The notes beneath the pieces are model-generated. The model made no database searches. It saw only the letters and a list, made by a program, of their open reading frames with translations, and was not told where the DNA came from. The position numbers and the translations under genes are program-made. This document shows positions 16,891-25,746 of a DNA stretch of 64,000 bases, piece by piece. Within the stretch, counting starts at the first letter, position 1. Each line of letters begins with the position of its first letter. Source of the stretch: CADEEN01 sp963740395 (GTDB taxonomy: Bacteria > Pseudomonadota > Gammaproteobacteria > Burkholderiales > Burkholderiaceae_C); the NCBI GenBank assembly GCA_963740395.1, contig CAVUEP010000013.1:1-64000 (forward strand), read 5' to 3'.

Positions 16891-18459
16891 TCATTGCTTG
16901 GGGCGCAAAGACGACGGCGCCGTCGTTGCGGCGTTCGACCATGTGCGTACCGGCATCTCGGCAGCGCTTGGCGTGCGCACACGATCCATGACACGCTGCT
17001 CGGGTGATGCGCCCGGCGCGCCTGCCACGGCAAATGCGATCCATGCACCCGGCTCCGCCTGGACAGGCACCATTGCGCGCGCGCGCACCCGCCACTCGCC
17101 GGCTACGGCAGTCATCTGCCCCGGCGTTCCCGGTGCATGGCCCCCCCAGCCGGTATAGCCGACACCCTCGATGGCTGCGGCGCCCACGGGAACGCTGGTG
17201 ACGAACACCCACGCGCCCGCTGGGTTCCGGCGCTGGAACTGGAGCTCGTACGAAGTCACGGCACTGCCCCCGGGCGGCGCAACGCGAATCTTCATTGCCG
17301 TCTGCGGCGCGTGTGTGCTGCCGGCCCTCGGCTCGACGATGCTGGGGGCCCCGATGACCGCTGATTGACCTGTGCCAGCGACATTCGCGGCCACGGCCGC
17401 GGGCGCTCGCACCGTTGCAGGAGGGCTCGGCGCTGTGAAGGCGGGCTCCTGGCTTGCACGGGAGTGCCCAGAAGATTTGGTTGGCGCCTTGAATGCACGC
17501 TCTGGCGTTGCGCTCGCCTGTGCAGCGCTCCTGCCCTGAACCGCAGCGAGCACCTCCACAGCACAGGTCGGTCCGGCATCATTAACGGCGCAGACGCGGA
17601 AGGCATGCGGTCGGCGCGGATCGAGCGGCGCCGACTTGAACTGGAATGCAAGGCGGGTCTTGCCGGCCTGTGCGCCCTTCGGACCGGGCAGTGATCCTTC
17701 GACAAGCCATGGGCGACCGGGCCCGGGCGGGCTCTGGCGCTCGACCGTGTAGGAGTCGACCGGCCTTGATTGCGACTGGTCCGGTGTGTTCCACTCGATC
17801 AGGATCGGTGTGAGTTCCGCATCCAGTTTCGCCGGCGCGCGCGCGGCCACATCCAGAGGCGCTCGCGGCGGCGTCAACGAGGCCGGCGTGCCGCATATCA
17901 GGCCGACCTTCTCCAGCCACCAGCCCGCATGGCCGTGGATGCCGACGGCCACCAGGCCCGGCGGGCATGTTTGCGATTCGCGTTTTTGGGAGCCGCCCGG
18001 AAAGATCGGGGCCTCGAACCTCGCGTCTGGATAGTCGCCGCGGCCACTCTGCCCAGCGCCAGCCGCGCCGCAGAAGATCTCGATCGCGTTGACGGCGGGG
18101 TTCCCACTGGTACCAGGTGACACTTCCGAGACCACGGTCACGCCCAGGACGATCGGCCTGACTTGCGTGCAGTTCAGGCGCCCTACATTCATTCCGCGTG
18201 CACTGCCCCCGGCGGTCGGGACAGCGACTGCCTGGCCGACGCGGCCGGCGCCGAGTGCGGTCGCGCACAGGGGCCAGAGCGAGTTCACGTCATCGCCCGA
18301 GCGCAGGCCGAAGCCGACCACCTGCTGCTCTGCGGCGCAGCGCGCGGTGAACGGGGCTCCCTTGCCTGCCAATCCGAGTGCGGGCAGCACGCTGTCCGCA
18401 GACACGGATCCCAGCGCCGTGCCGGCGAGTGCAAACACCAGGCTCACCCTGCCGCGCAC
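16891..18459 (-). CDS. Large secreted protein with fibronectin type III-like domains
   Basis: The product (about 520 residues) starts with a signal peptide (RVSLVFALAGTALGSVSA). Two Cys-containing repeats follow, FTARCAAEQQVVGFGLRSGD and CPPGLVAVGIHGHAGWWLEK with a nearby ICG. They resemble beta-prism-like modules that carry a 'CPxGxxxxGxxGxxG' pattern. At least two fibronectin III-like modules come next: about 210-310, with IEWNTPDQSQSRPVDSYTVE and FRVCAVNDAGP, and about 380-480, with SAVTSYELQFQRRNPAGAWV. These suggest an extracellular binding protein. The start is uncertain (GTG 18459 or TTG 18507). Same operon direction as the other island-1 genes. Confidence 0.65.
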   Translation of the reverse strand: MRGRVSLVFALAGTALGSVSADSVLPALGLAGKGAPFTARCAAEQQVVGFGLRSGDDVNSLWPLCATALGAGRVGQAVAVPTAGGSARGMNVGRLNCTQVRPIVLGVTVVSEVSPGTSGNPAVNAIEIFCGAAGAGQSGRGDYPDARFEAPIFPGGSQKRESQTCPPGLVAVGIHGHAGWWLEKVGLICGTPASLTPPRAPLDVAARAPAKLDAELTPILIEWNTPDQSQSRPVDSYTVERQSPPGPGRPWLVEGSLPGPKGAQAGKTRLAFQFKSAPLDPRRPHAFRVCAVNDAGPTCAVEVLAAVQGRSAAQASATPERAFKAPTKSSGHSRASQEPAFTAPSPPATVRAPAAVAANVAGTGQSAVIGAPSIVEPRAGSTHAPQTAMKIRVAPPGGSAVTSYELQFQRRNPAGAWVFVTSVPVGAAAIEGVGYTGWGGHAPGTPGQMTAVAGEWRVRARAMVPVQAEPGAWIAFAVAGAPGASPEQRVMDRVRTPSAAEMPVRTWSNAATTAPSSLRPKQ

Positions 18460-18592
18460 CGCGTGACCCGATACTTTCTGGCCGACACGCTGACGGTGGC
18501 GCGCCAATGCATTTGCGACGGGGAACTCGGCGACAGCGTCGTTTTCGGTGCGGTGCGTGATTCACTTGCTCCTGTTCAGGGCCTTGTTGCGC

Positions 18593-19354
18593 TCACGGTT
18601 GGAATCGCTTCGACAGCTCCAGCACTGCGTCGTTGATCGCCGCGCGCAACGCCGAGTCGACGCCCTCGCGCCGCGTCTGCGACGCCTGCACGTCCGGGGT
18701 GAATGTCGAACTACGGCCCCGTGGCGCCATGACGTTGCTGATCAGGTTGCCGATGCCGCTGATGCTGGATGCGTCGCCCTTCATCGACCTGCTGATCGTG
18801 ATCGCGTCGACGATGTCGCCGCTGCCGGCATCGACGACGCGCACGTCGATTGCGATCGAGTCACGGTTGGTGGCACCACCGACTTGCATGCCCGCGATTC
18901 CCACGCTTGCCGAGCGCTGCACCTCGCCGACATTGGCTTCCGATACGGTGCCTTCGAATATGTACTGCGCCGGCCGTAGTCGTCGATTGGCGACGTTTGC
19001 GGTCGCCAGACCCTGGGCACCGATTTGCTTCTCGTGGATCACGCCCTCGTTGAGGCGTGCGCGCTCAACGACGCGGAACTGCCCGCTCTGAACCAGGGCG
19101 GTCTTGAACATGTCGGTCGCGGCACGGCCATTGACTTCGTTCACACTCGAGCGGAACTCGTAGATCGTGACGGCCACGCGCTCGCCCTGCTTGCGCGGCA
19201 GCTTCTTCAGTGTCTGCGTCGTTGGTGCCGCGTCGGCGCGTGGCGCCTCGTATGGCATCCCCGCACAACCTGCCAGGCCCAGCGCCGACAGCGCCGCCGC
19301 AAGCACACCGTCCCGGACTACGGCCAGGTCCAGCAGACTATGTTTCGCTCTCAT
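18593..19354 (-). CDS. CsgG-family outer-membrane lipoprotein
   Basis: CsgG forms the outer-membrane pore that exports curli subunits; relatives are widespread in other envelope roles. The 253-residue product has a signal with the lipobox LGLAGCAG (Cys about residue 30). The CsgG core follows: RVAVTIYEFRSSVNEVNGRA, SGQFRVVERARLNEGVIHEK, RPAQYIFEGTVSEANVGEV and IAIDVRVVDAGSGDIVDA. No csgA/B/E/F-like genes are near, so curli export is not indicated. It could provide a pore or scaffold for the secreted proteins encoded next to it (inference). Confidence 0.8.
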   Translation of the reverse strand: MRAKHSLLDLAVVRDGVLAAALSALGLAGCAGMPYEAPRADAAPTTQTLKKLPRKQGERVAVTIYEFRSSVNEVNGRAATDMFKTALVQSGQFRVVERARLNEGVIHEKQIGAQGLATANVANRRLRPAQYIFEGTVSEANVGEVQRSASVGIAGMQVGGATNRDSIAIDVRVVDAGSGDIVDAITISRSMKGDASSISGIGNLISNVMAPRGRSSTFTPDVQASQTRREGVDSALRAAINDAVLELSKRFQP

Positions 19355-19421
19355 CTCGGCCTCCAGTGGACGCAGGCAACGGTTGTCGACGCGATGTGGA
19401 CGCTGACGGCTGCGCGCATCG

Positions 19422-19769
19422 TCACCGCCCGTCCGCGATCCCTGGCGCAGAGGCATCCGGCACGACCAGCGTCTGCCGCGCCGTCCGGATCCAGATGTAG
19501 CCCGGCGGTTCCACGTCGACATCGAGGTAGAGGACTTCGCGGCGTCGCAGCATTTCCAGCAATGTCGACAGCGCCGAGGGCCGTAGAAAGCCGCGCGCGC
19601 CCTCACTGCCGTGCAGCCGAGGCGGGGGTACCGCTGCCGCTTCGGCGACGAACCCGAACTGGGCCAAGCGGCGACCCGCGCCATCCCACAGCTCGAGCCG
19701 GCCGGGCTGGCCCGTGCCGCCATCGATCGAGTACTGGAAATGCGCGATGCGCTGGGTGCTGACCGCCAT
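19422..19769 (-). CDS. Small conserved-looking hypothetical protein
   Basis: A 115-residue soluble protein without signal peptide or membrane segment. It begins MAVSTQRIAHFQYSIDGGTG and contains GRLELWDGAGRRLAQFGFV, which looks like a two-strand beta hairpin, and LREVL-type helices near LSTLLEMLRRREVLYLDVD. I do not recognise the family. It sits between the CsgG-like gene and the MalT/SARP regulator, 65 bases from the latter's stop, on the same strand. Confidence 0.55.
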   Translation of the reverse strand: MAVSTQRIAHFQYSIDGGTGQPGRLELWDGAGRRLAQFGFVAEAAAVPPPRLHGSEGARGFLRPSALSTLLEMLRRREVLYLDVDVEPPGYIWIRTARQTLVVPDASAPGIADGR

Positions 19770-19834
19770 GCGCACAGCTTCCGCCCGGCGATCTGACACC
19801 GGACTCACAGAACGCTGAAATGGCCCGCCGGCGC

Positions 19835-22800
19835 TCAGCCGGCCAGGTGAAGCGCCTCGCGCATCAGTGTTTCGAGGGCTGCACCGGGCTTGCGGCCGAT
19901 CAGGATCGACAGCACCTCGCGGCATCGGCGGAACACCTGCACCGCCTCCGCGGGTCGATTCTGTTGCAACAGACAGCGCATCAGGCTGCAGTAGGCGTCC
20001 TCGGCCAGGTTGTCGTGCTCCAAGGCCAACCGGTAGACGCGTTCGGCATCGGCCCAGCAGCTCAACGCTTCGAGACGCTGGCCCGCCCGACGCATGGCAC
20101 GCAGAAACTGACTGCTGCACCGATCGGCAATGCCAACCGCCCACGGTTCGGCTGGATTGGCACCGGCAAACCCACCGCGGTAAGTACTGCAAAGTGCGGC
20201 GCTGAGTTCTGAGACCTGGTCCGCGTCGAGGTGATCCAGCGTCTCGCTGTCGATGCGTTGCACCAGCGCGGCCAACGCCCACACATCGGCCCAGACCAGC
20301 TGTCGATCGAAGCCGAGTTGGCCCTCGCGCAGCACGAGCGCATCGTGGCGTCCGAGCAACTTGCGAAGCCGGTAGAGCGTCGTATCGAACGCCGCGCGCG
20401 CCGCGTCGCCATCGGCCTCAGGCCATAAGCTGTCGGCCAGCAGACTCACGTCAACGGCGATCGATCCCGAGCCGACAAGCAGCTTGACCAGGTCCATCGG
20501 TTTGCGGTTGCCGCGCTGCGCAACGGGCAGCGGCGCATCGTTGATCAGTATCTCGAAATCGCCGAGGGCCCGCACCCGAACCGGCCACGGCCACTCAGCC
20601 TGCGAGTTGTCTGGCGCCGCCAGTGCACGGCGAGAAATCGCCTCGCGCACGAACTCGGTTTCGATGCCGCGCGCAAGCGCTTCGGCGCACAGTTGCGCGG
20701 CAAGGCGCGGCAAATGGTTCGCAAAGGCCCACCAGTTGTGCTCACGGCTGCGCGTCAGCACGCGCGCGAGCAAGGCCATGTCGAGTGGATGTCGCCGGCG
20801 GATCTGCTCGGCGAGCGGCGCCATGTCGGCGAGTATCTCCAGAAAATCGCGTCGCATCGCCTGCAGCGGCGCCGCGTGCGCGAGTGCGACGCTGCGCGCC
20901 TCGTTCTCGCGACCGAGCGCGATCAGCACCTGCACACGCTGCAAATCGAAGATCCAGCGCTCTGCTGGTGGGAACTCACCGTCGCGCGCTGCCTCCAGCG
21001 CGAGATCGGATGCGACCAAGGCCTGCTGTGGCTTGCCGGCCAGCAGCAGCTGCCGCGCTTCGAATTGCAGCAATCCCGCCCGCTGAGTCGGCAGCCGGGT
21101 GTCTGTGACCTCGCGCATGCTGCGCAGGTACTTCTCTGCGGCGGCGATATCTCCGCGCGAGAACATTGACGCGACAAGGTAGCTCAACGCGGCGTATGCG
21201 AGCGCGTCGATCGCGTTGCTGCGTGCGATGTCGACGGCATGTTCGAACAATTGCACCGCGTCGCCCTCCAGCACGCCGTGGCGGCGCACGGGCATGCGCG
21301 GGGCAACTGCCGCCAGCGCGATGTACCAGCCCGCCAGCGCGCCGGCACTCAATTCGTTGCTCGCCAACCACGGCAGCGACAGATCGACCGATCGCTCGAG
21401 CAGTTCGCGATCACCCCCTCGGGAGGAAAACTCGATCAACGCGATGCCGGCCTCGACAGCATCGTTGGCCTCGATGGACTGGTCGCCGTTCGGCGCCTCG
21501 GTTCCAGCCGCCAGCGTCTCGATGATCGAAGCAACCGCGTCGCGAGCACGGGCATCGTCGGCAGCGAAACTGAACGAAACCTCGTTCGCGCGCAGCCACA
21601 CGAACGCAACGCGCAAGCGCTCGGTCGCGGAAGTCGGGCGCAAGCCGAGCGCCATCAGCTCGCTCATGCGTGACTGCCAGAGCTCTCGTCCGTGAAACAC
21701 GGACCACCCAGAAATCATGGTGCCGAGCGCGGTCGCGCACGTGACCAGGGCGCGCTCCTTGTCATTGCGCGAAACGAAGCCAACGTAGGCACGCTCGAAA
21801 TGAGTCAGTGCCGTTCCAGATGTGCGCCGCGCCATCGCTCGACCAATGACTTCCTGCATCGCGGGCTCGCTGGCAGCAAGCGCGGGCGGCAAGAGTCGCG
21901 CGGCTTGCAACAGCTCACCTTCACGGCGTGCACGCAGCAGCCCCGCGGCCTGCCCGATGCAGCCGTGCATCGCCGACGAGACATCGCCTGCCCGCACGAA
22001 CACACTGACTGCGGTCTCCAGATAGCCACAATGCAACGCGAAGTCCGCCACGCGCAATTGCGCTGCGTGTCGCCAGGCGGCGTCACCCATCTGGTCGAAC
22101 ACGACGCGTAGCGCGGCCCGGAACAGGTCGTGCAGGCGCCACATGGGCGGCCGCGTTGCCAGCAATGTGATAAACAGATGCCGTCGTTGCAGATCCCGAA
22201 TCCACGCTACCGCTTCGGCGTCGTCGCTGAAGGCCGCGCATGCGTCGGCGCCAAACTGCGGCAGCCAGCTCAGCATCGCCAGCAACTCGCGCTGGCGCAG
22301 GGGCAACGGATTCACGAAGCGCAACGCCAGGTATTCAAGCAGGTCGTCGCGCATGGCCTCCGGCGCCTGGCGTGTAGCGACTCCGGTGCGCCCGAGCAGG
22401 ACCAGCCCAGCCGCCCAGCCGCCGGTGTCGGCGTACACGGCCGCGAGCGACTCATCGTCCCCCTTGGCGCCTATCAACTCGCGCGCTTCCTGCGGCGTGA
22501 AGGCCAAGCTTGCGCCATCAACAGTGGCAAGGCGTCCGGCAGAAACGAGTTCGAGCCAATCCGTTGGTGGATCACGATGACCCAGCACGAGCACATGGCT
22601 GCCAACGGGAGCCTCCTCGATTGCCTTGCGCAACGCCGTGGCGAAGGCAGAACTCTGGGCGGCCTGGGTATCGTCGAAAACGAGGACGCTTCCCGTGCGC
22701 AGTCGATCCCAAAACACACGAAAGAACGACTGCCAGAAGAGCTCAAGCCGCCCGGCCCACACTTCACCCCAGGCAACAGGCTCGGCGCGCGTAGCCCGCC

Positions 22801-23149
22801 GTCGCGGCCGCGGCGTGAGGGCGGCGGCCAAGTACGACGAGACCACCCCTGGATCGTCATCACCGGCGTCAACGCGATAGAACACCGTATTGCCTGGCCG
22901 CGTCTGCGTCCACGTCGCTGCAAGCAAGGTCTTGCCGCTGCCTGGCGCCGCGGCCAGCCATAGTCCTGCCGACTCGGCGGCCAAGGAGTCGAGCATTTGA
23001 TGGAGCCGCGGGCGCACGACGGCACGCCCAGCGCGTGGCCGCGCCAATTTCGCCAAGGTTGGCACAGTCGCGGTCGCGGCGGCAGGCGCCATGGACATGG
23101 GTTCGACTTCGCGTCCGACGACGCGTGTGAGACGAGGATTAGCCATCAT
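19835..23149 (-). CDS. MalT-like ATPase with C-terminal SARP/BTAD domain (transcriptional regulator)
   Basis: A 1,104-residue cytoplasmic regulator. Residues 40-330 form a STAND/MalT-type ATPase: P-loop AAPGSGKT (67-74), Walker B-like GSVLVFDDTQ, and a winged-helix part near MWRLHDLFRAALR. A long helical TPR-like solenoid covers about 380-850. The C-terminus from about 860 has an OmpR/SARP-type winged helix (LGDFEILINDAPLP and LLADSLWPEADGDAARAAFD), then a BTAD helical domain (WADAERVYRLALEHDNLAED). MalT proteins normally end in a LuxR helix-turn-helix, so a SARP domain here is unusual. It probably controls the five genes downstream on the same strand. ATG 23149 was chosen; 23098 is an alternative. 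Confidence 0.75.
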   Translation of the reverse strand: MMANPRLTRVVGREVEPMSMAPAAATATVPTLAKLARPRAGRAVVRPRLHQMLDSLAAESAGLWLAAAPGSGKTLLAATWTQTRPGNTVFYRVDAGDDDPGVVSSYLAAALTPRPRRRATRAEPVAWGEVWAGRLELFWQSFFRVFWDRLRTGSVLVFDDTQAAQSSAFATALRKAIEEAPVGSHVLVLGHRDPPTDWLELVSAGRLATVDGASLAFTPQEARELIGAKGDDESLAAVYADTGGWAAGLVLLGRTGVATRQAPEAMRDDLLEYLALRFVNPLPLRQRELLAMLSWLPQFGADACAAFSDDAEAVAWIRDLQRRHLFITLLATRPPMWRLHDLFRAALRVVFDQMGDAAWRHAAQLRVADFALHCGYLETAVSVFVRAGDVSSAMHGCIGQAAGLLRARREGELLQAARLLPPALAASEPAMQEVIGRAMARRTSGTALTHFERAYVGFVSRNDKERALVTCATALGTMISGWSVFHGRELWQSRMSELMALGLRPTSATERLRVAFVWLRANEVSFSFAADDARARDAVASIIETLAAGTEAPNGDQSIEANDAVEAGIALIEFSSRGGDRELLERSVDLSLPWLASNELSAGALAGWYIALAAVAPRMPVRRHGVLEGDAVQLFEHAVDIARSNAIDALAYAALSYLVASMFSRGDIAAAEKYLRSMREVTDTRLPTQRAGLLQFEARQLLLAGKPQQALVASDLALEAARDGEFPPAERWIFDLQRVQVLIALGRENEARSVALAHAAPLQAMRRDFLEILADMAPLAEQIRRRHPLDMALLARVLTRSREHNWWAFANHLPRLAAQLCAEALARGIETEFVREAISRRALAAPDNSQAEWPWPVRVRALGDFEILINDAPLPVAQRGNRKPMDLVKLLVGSGSIAVDVSLLADSLWPEADGDAARAAFDTTLYRLRKLLGRHDALVLREGQLGFDRQLVWADVWALAALVQRIDSETLDHLDADQVSELSAALCSTYRGGFAGANPAEPWAVGIADRCSSQFLRAMRRAGQRLEALSCWADAERVYRLALEHDNLAEDAYCSLMRCLLQQNRPAEAVQVFRRCREVLSILIGRKPGAALETLMREALHLAG

Positions 23150-23708
23150 CGGGCAAGAACGGCTCCCTGTCTGCCGAGAACGGGACCACAGACCGAGGCG
23201 AAGTGGCCAGCCTGCGGCGTCGGTACCTTCGCCATTGTCACGATGGCGCAGCCACTTGGGGGCTTGGTCGTCTCCGTCGAGCGCCCGGGGCCTTCGGCCG
23301 CGGTTGACCACGTAAGCGTCGCGAATCGGAGTGGGGGTTGCCGCCCAATCCCGCGGCAGCAGTCCCGTCAGACGAGGGCGAGAGCGCCGTCCAGTCTGAG
23401 GTCGAACCCAACGCCGGCACAGCAAATGCGCCGGGCCGGCCAAGCCGATCAAGCTGCGCATCCATGCCAAACCCCGGACGCACGCGCCGGGCGCTTATGC
23501 CAGACCCGTACTCAGCCCTCTATTCAGTCGCGACAGGAAGCTGCGCGCCCACTTGACGGCGTTGCCTGCCGCGCTCGAGCAGGCCCAGGCGGAGCGCCGC
23601 GGCAACGGCCGCTAGACTGCATCGGGCGCTCGCATTGCGAGCGTGGTGGTGTGCGCGTCCACGTCGGATGCGCCGACCTGCGAGCTTTCCAGAAGGAGGG
23701 AGTGCACC
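23150..23708. other. Gap holding promoter region and proQ relic
   Basis: This 559-base gap lies between the divergent MalT/SARP regulator and the ferritin-like gene. It contains the decayed proQ 3' segment (23,377-23,615), and by position the promoters for both neighbours. Open frames across it are shadows. No inverted repeats, tRNA or integrase gene was seen. Confidence 0.5.
23377..23615 (+). pseudogene. Decayed, internally deleted copy of the proQ 3' half
   Basis: Three blocks match proQ in order and orientation. A 15-base block at 23377-23391 encodes the GESAV segment. A 34-base exact block at 23431-23464 equals proQ 13842-13875 (PIKLRIH region). A 30-base exact block at 23567-23596 equals proQ 14509-14538 (ALEQAQAE region). 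A matching C-terminal NGR-stop ends at 23615. About 530 bases of the proQ middle are missing and the frame is lost. The relic is a direct repeat of the intact gene and closes island 1 on its far side. Confidence 0.85.
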
Positions 23709-25688
23709 TTGTCCGACTCTGGCCTGTCCGATCTTGACGCGACCCCGCCCTCCAGCCGCGAGCAACTCGCGTTCTCGCTCTATGAGGCGGCGGAACTCGA
23801 ACACTGCATCCTCTGCACCTACCTCTACGCCGCGTTCAGCCTCAAGCAAGGCATCGCCGAGGGCTTGACGGCACAAGAGAGCGAGGCGGTCGCGCGCTGG
23901 CGCCGCGTGTTGCTCGGCGTCGCGCTCGAAGAGATGGGCCACGCGGTGGCGGTGTGGAACATCACCAGCGCGCTGGGCTTGTCGCCGCGCGTCGGGCGCA
24001 TGAACTTTCCCCTCGATCCCGGGTACCTGCCCGCCGACATCGTGCTCAAGCTGGCGCCCTTCGGCACGGCGTCGCTGCAGCACTTCATTCATCTTGAGCG
24101 GCCGGTGGGGTCCACCGAGCCCGATGGCGAGGGGTTTGCGCCCGTGAATCGCTATCTGCGCGGCGGCGCGGCGGGCGAGTGGTTGACGCCCACGCCGCTC
24201 AACTTCGATACCGTCGGTGACTTCTACGCCATGCTCGCGGCCGAGCTGCAGCGCTTCGTCGCCTCGGTGGGCGAGGCACAGGCGTTTTGCGGCGACCCGG
24301 CGTTGCAGATCTTGCCGACCGAGGTCCCTCTGGAAGACGCGCAGCGTGTCGTTTGCATGAAGAGCGCGGCCGCGGTCTGTGCCGCCATCGTGGAGCAGGG
24401 CGAGGGCGCACCCGACCACATGGAGGGCTCGCACTTCCAGCAGTTCACGGCCATCCGCGATGAGTATGCCCAGCTGTTGGCGCAGAACCCGGCCTTCGTG
24501 CCGGCGCATCCGGCCGCCGTCAACCCGGTCCTGCGCCGACCGCCGCGGCCCGAAGGGCGGGTCTGGCTCGAGGGCCCCGACACGGTGGCCACGGTCGATC
24601 TGGCCAACGCCTGCTACGGCCTGATGCAACGCCTGCTGGCGCATGCCTACCGCGTACCCACGGGCGCGGAAAAGTCGCTCTGCGTTGACGTCGCGGTGGG
24701 CTTGATGCGTGCCATGACGCCCCTGGGCGAACGCGCCGCGCGCCTGCCCGCAGGGCCGTCGAATCCGCAGCTCAATGCCGGTGTGACGTTCGCGACACTG
24801 CGCGACACCGCCGCGTTGCCCGCGGGGCCTGGCGCGTGGCAATTCTTCAATGAGCGGCTGCGCGACTTTGCAGCGGCCAGCGCAAGAATGGCCCAGGGCG
24901 GGGACGCCCGCGCGAGTGCCGCGGCACGGGTTCTGGCCGACCTTGCCGCACGGGCCGCCAACGGGGCCGATCTGGTTGCCAGCGCCGCCACGGCCCCGCC
25001 AGTCGCAGCCAAGGCCAGCCCCATCGCCGCCGCGCCCGCATCGACGACAGTTGCCGGTGTCGAAACCGTCAAAGGCTCCGCGCTGACCTTGATGTTCGAG
25101 GCCAAGCGCTGCATTCACGCGCGCTTTTGCGTGACGGGTGCGCCGAATGTTTTCCTGGGCAACGTCAAAGGCGCGTGGCTGCATCCGGATGCGATGGACG
25201 CCGAGCGCCTGGCCGACATTGCCCATGCCTGCCCATCGGGCGCCATTCGCTACCGACGCAACGACGGCCGGCCCGACGAAGCGCCGCCGCCGGTGAACCT
25301 GGCGGCCGTGCGGGAGGCCGGACCCTACGCCTTTCGCGGTGAACTGATGCTCGACGGCGCCCCGGCCGGTACGCGCGCGACCCTGTGCCGCTGCGGCGCG
25401 TCGAAGAACAAGCCGTTTTGCGACAACTCGCACCGCAAGATCGACTTCAATGCCAGCGGCGAGCCCCCCAGCGGCCAAACGGCCGCGCTCGTGGAGCGCA
25501 ACGGACCCTTGCGGATCGATCCGCAACTCGACGGGCCGCTGCAGGTGCGCGGCAATCTCGAGATCACCAGCGGCACGGGCCGCGTTGTGGCGCGCGTGAA
25601 CTCAGCGCGACTGTGCCGCTGCGGCGCCAGCGCCAACAAGCCCTTCTGCGACAACAGCCACGCCCGCATCGGGTTTCGCTCGACCTGA
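23709..25688 (+). CDS. Ferritin-like protein fused to a ferredoxin-type domain and two CDGSH iron-sulfur domains
   Basis: A 659-residue multidomain redox protein. The N-terminal part (about 20-290) is ferritin-like, with metal-ligand patterns EAAELEHCILCTYLYAAFS and ALEEMGHAVAVWN (Glu/His pairs), as in VioB-type iminophenyl-pyruvate dimer synthase domains. A middle region of about 200 residues is less defined. A divergent 4Fe-4S domain follows (KRCIHARFCVTGAP and HACPSGAIRYRR). Two CDGSH domains end the protein, each with CRCGASxNKPFCDNSH (three Cys and one His binding 2Fe-2S). The TTG at 23709 is my start because AGGAGGG lies about eight bases upstream. The fusion suggests electron transfer to the diiron-like site. 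Substrate unknown. Confidence 0.8.
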   Translation: MSDSGLSDLDATPPSSREQLAFSLYEAAELEHCILCTYLYAAFSLKQGIAEGLTAQESEAVARWRRVLLGVALEEMGHAVAVWNITSALGLSPRVGRMNFPLDPGYLPADIVLKLAPFGTASLQHFIHLERPVGSTEPDGEGFAPVNRYLRGGAAGEWLTPTPLNFDTVGDFYAMLAAELQRFVASVGEAQAFCGDPALQILPTEVPLEDAQRVVCMKSAAAVCAAIVEQGEGAPDHMEGSHFQQFTAIRDEYAQLLAQNPAFVPAHPAAVNPVLRRPPRPEGRVWLEGPDTVATVDLANACYGLMQRLLAHAYRVPTGAEKSLCVDVAVGLMRAMTPLGERAARLPAGPSNPQLNAGVTFATLRDTAALPAGPGAWQFFNERLRDFAAASARMAQGGDARASAAARVLADLAARAANGADLVASAATAPPVAAKASPIAAAPASTTVAGVETVKGSALTLMFEAKRCIHARFCVTGAPNVFLGNVKGAWLHPDAMDAERLADIAHACPSGAIRYRRNDGRPDEAPPPVNLAAVREAGPYAFRGELMLDGAPAGTRATLCRCGASKNKPFCDNSHRKIDFNASGEPPSGQTAALVERNGPLRIDPQLDGPLQVRGNLEITSGTGRVVARVNSARLCRCGASANKPFCDNSHARIGFRST

Positions 25689-25746
25689 TCCGCCATGGTC
25701 TGCCGCTGGCCGCACGCCGAGCCGGCGCGACTATGCGGCCGCGGCG

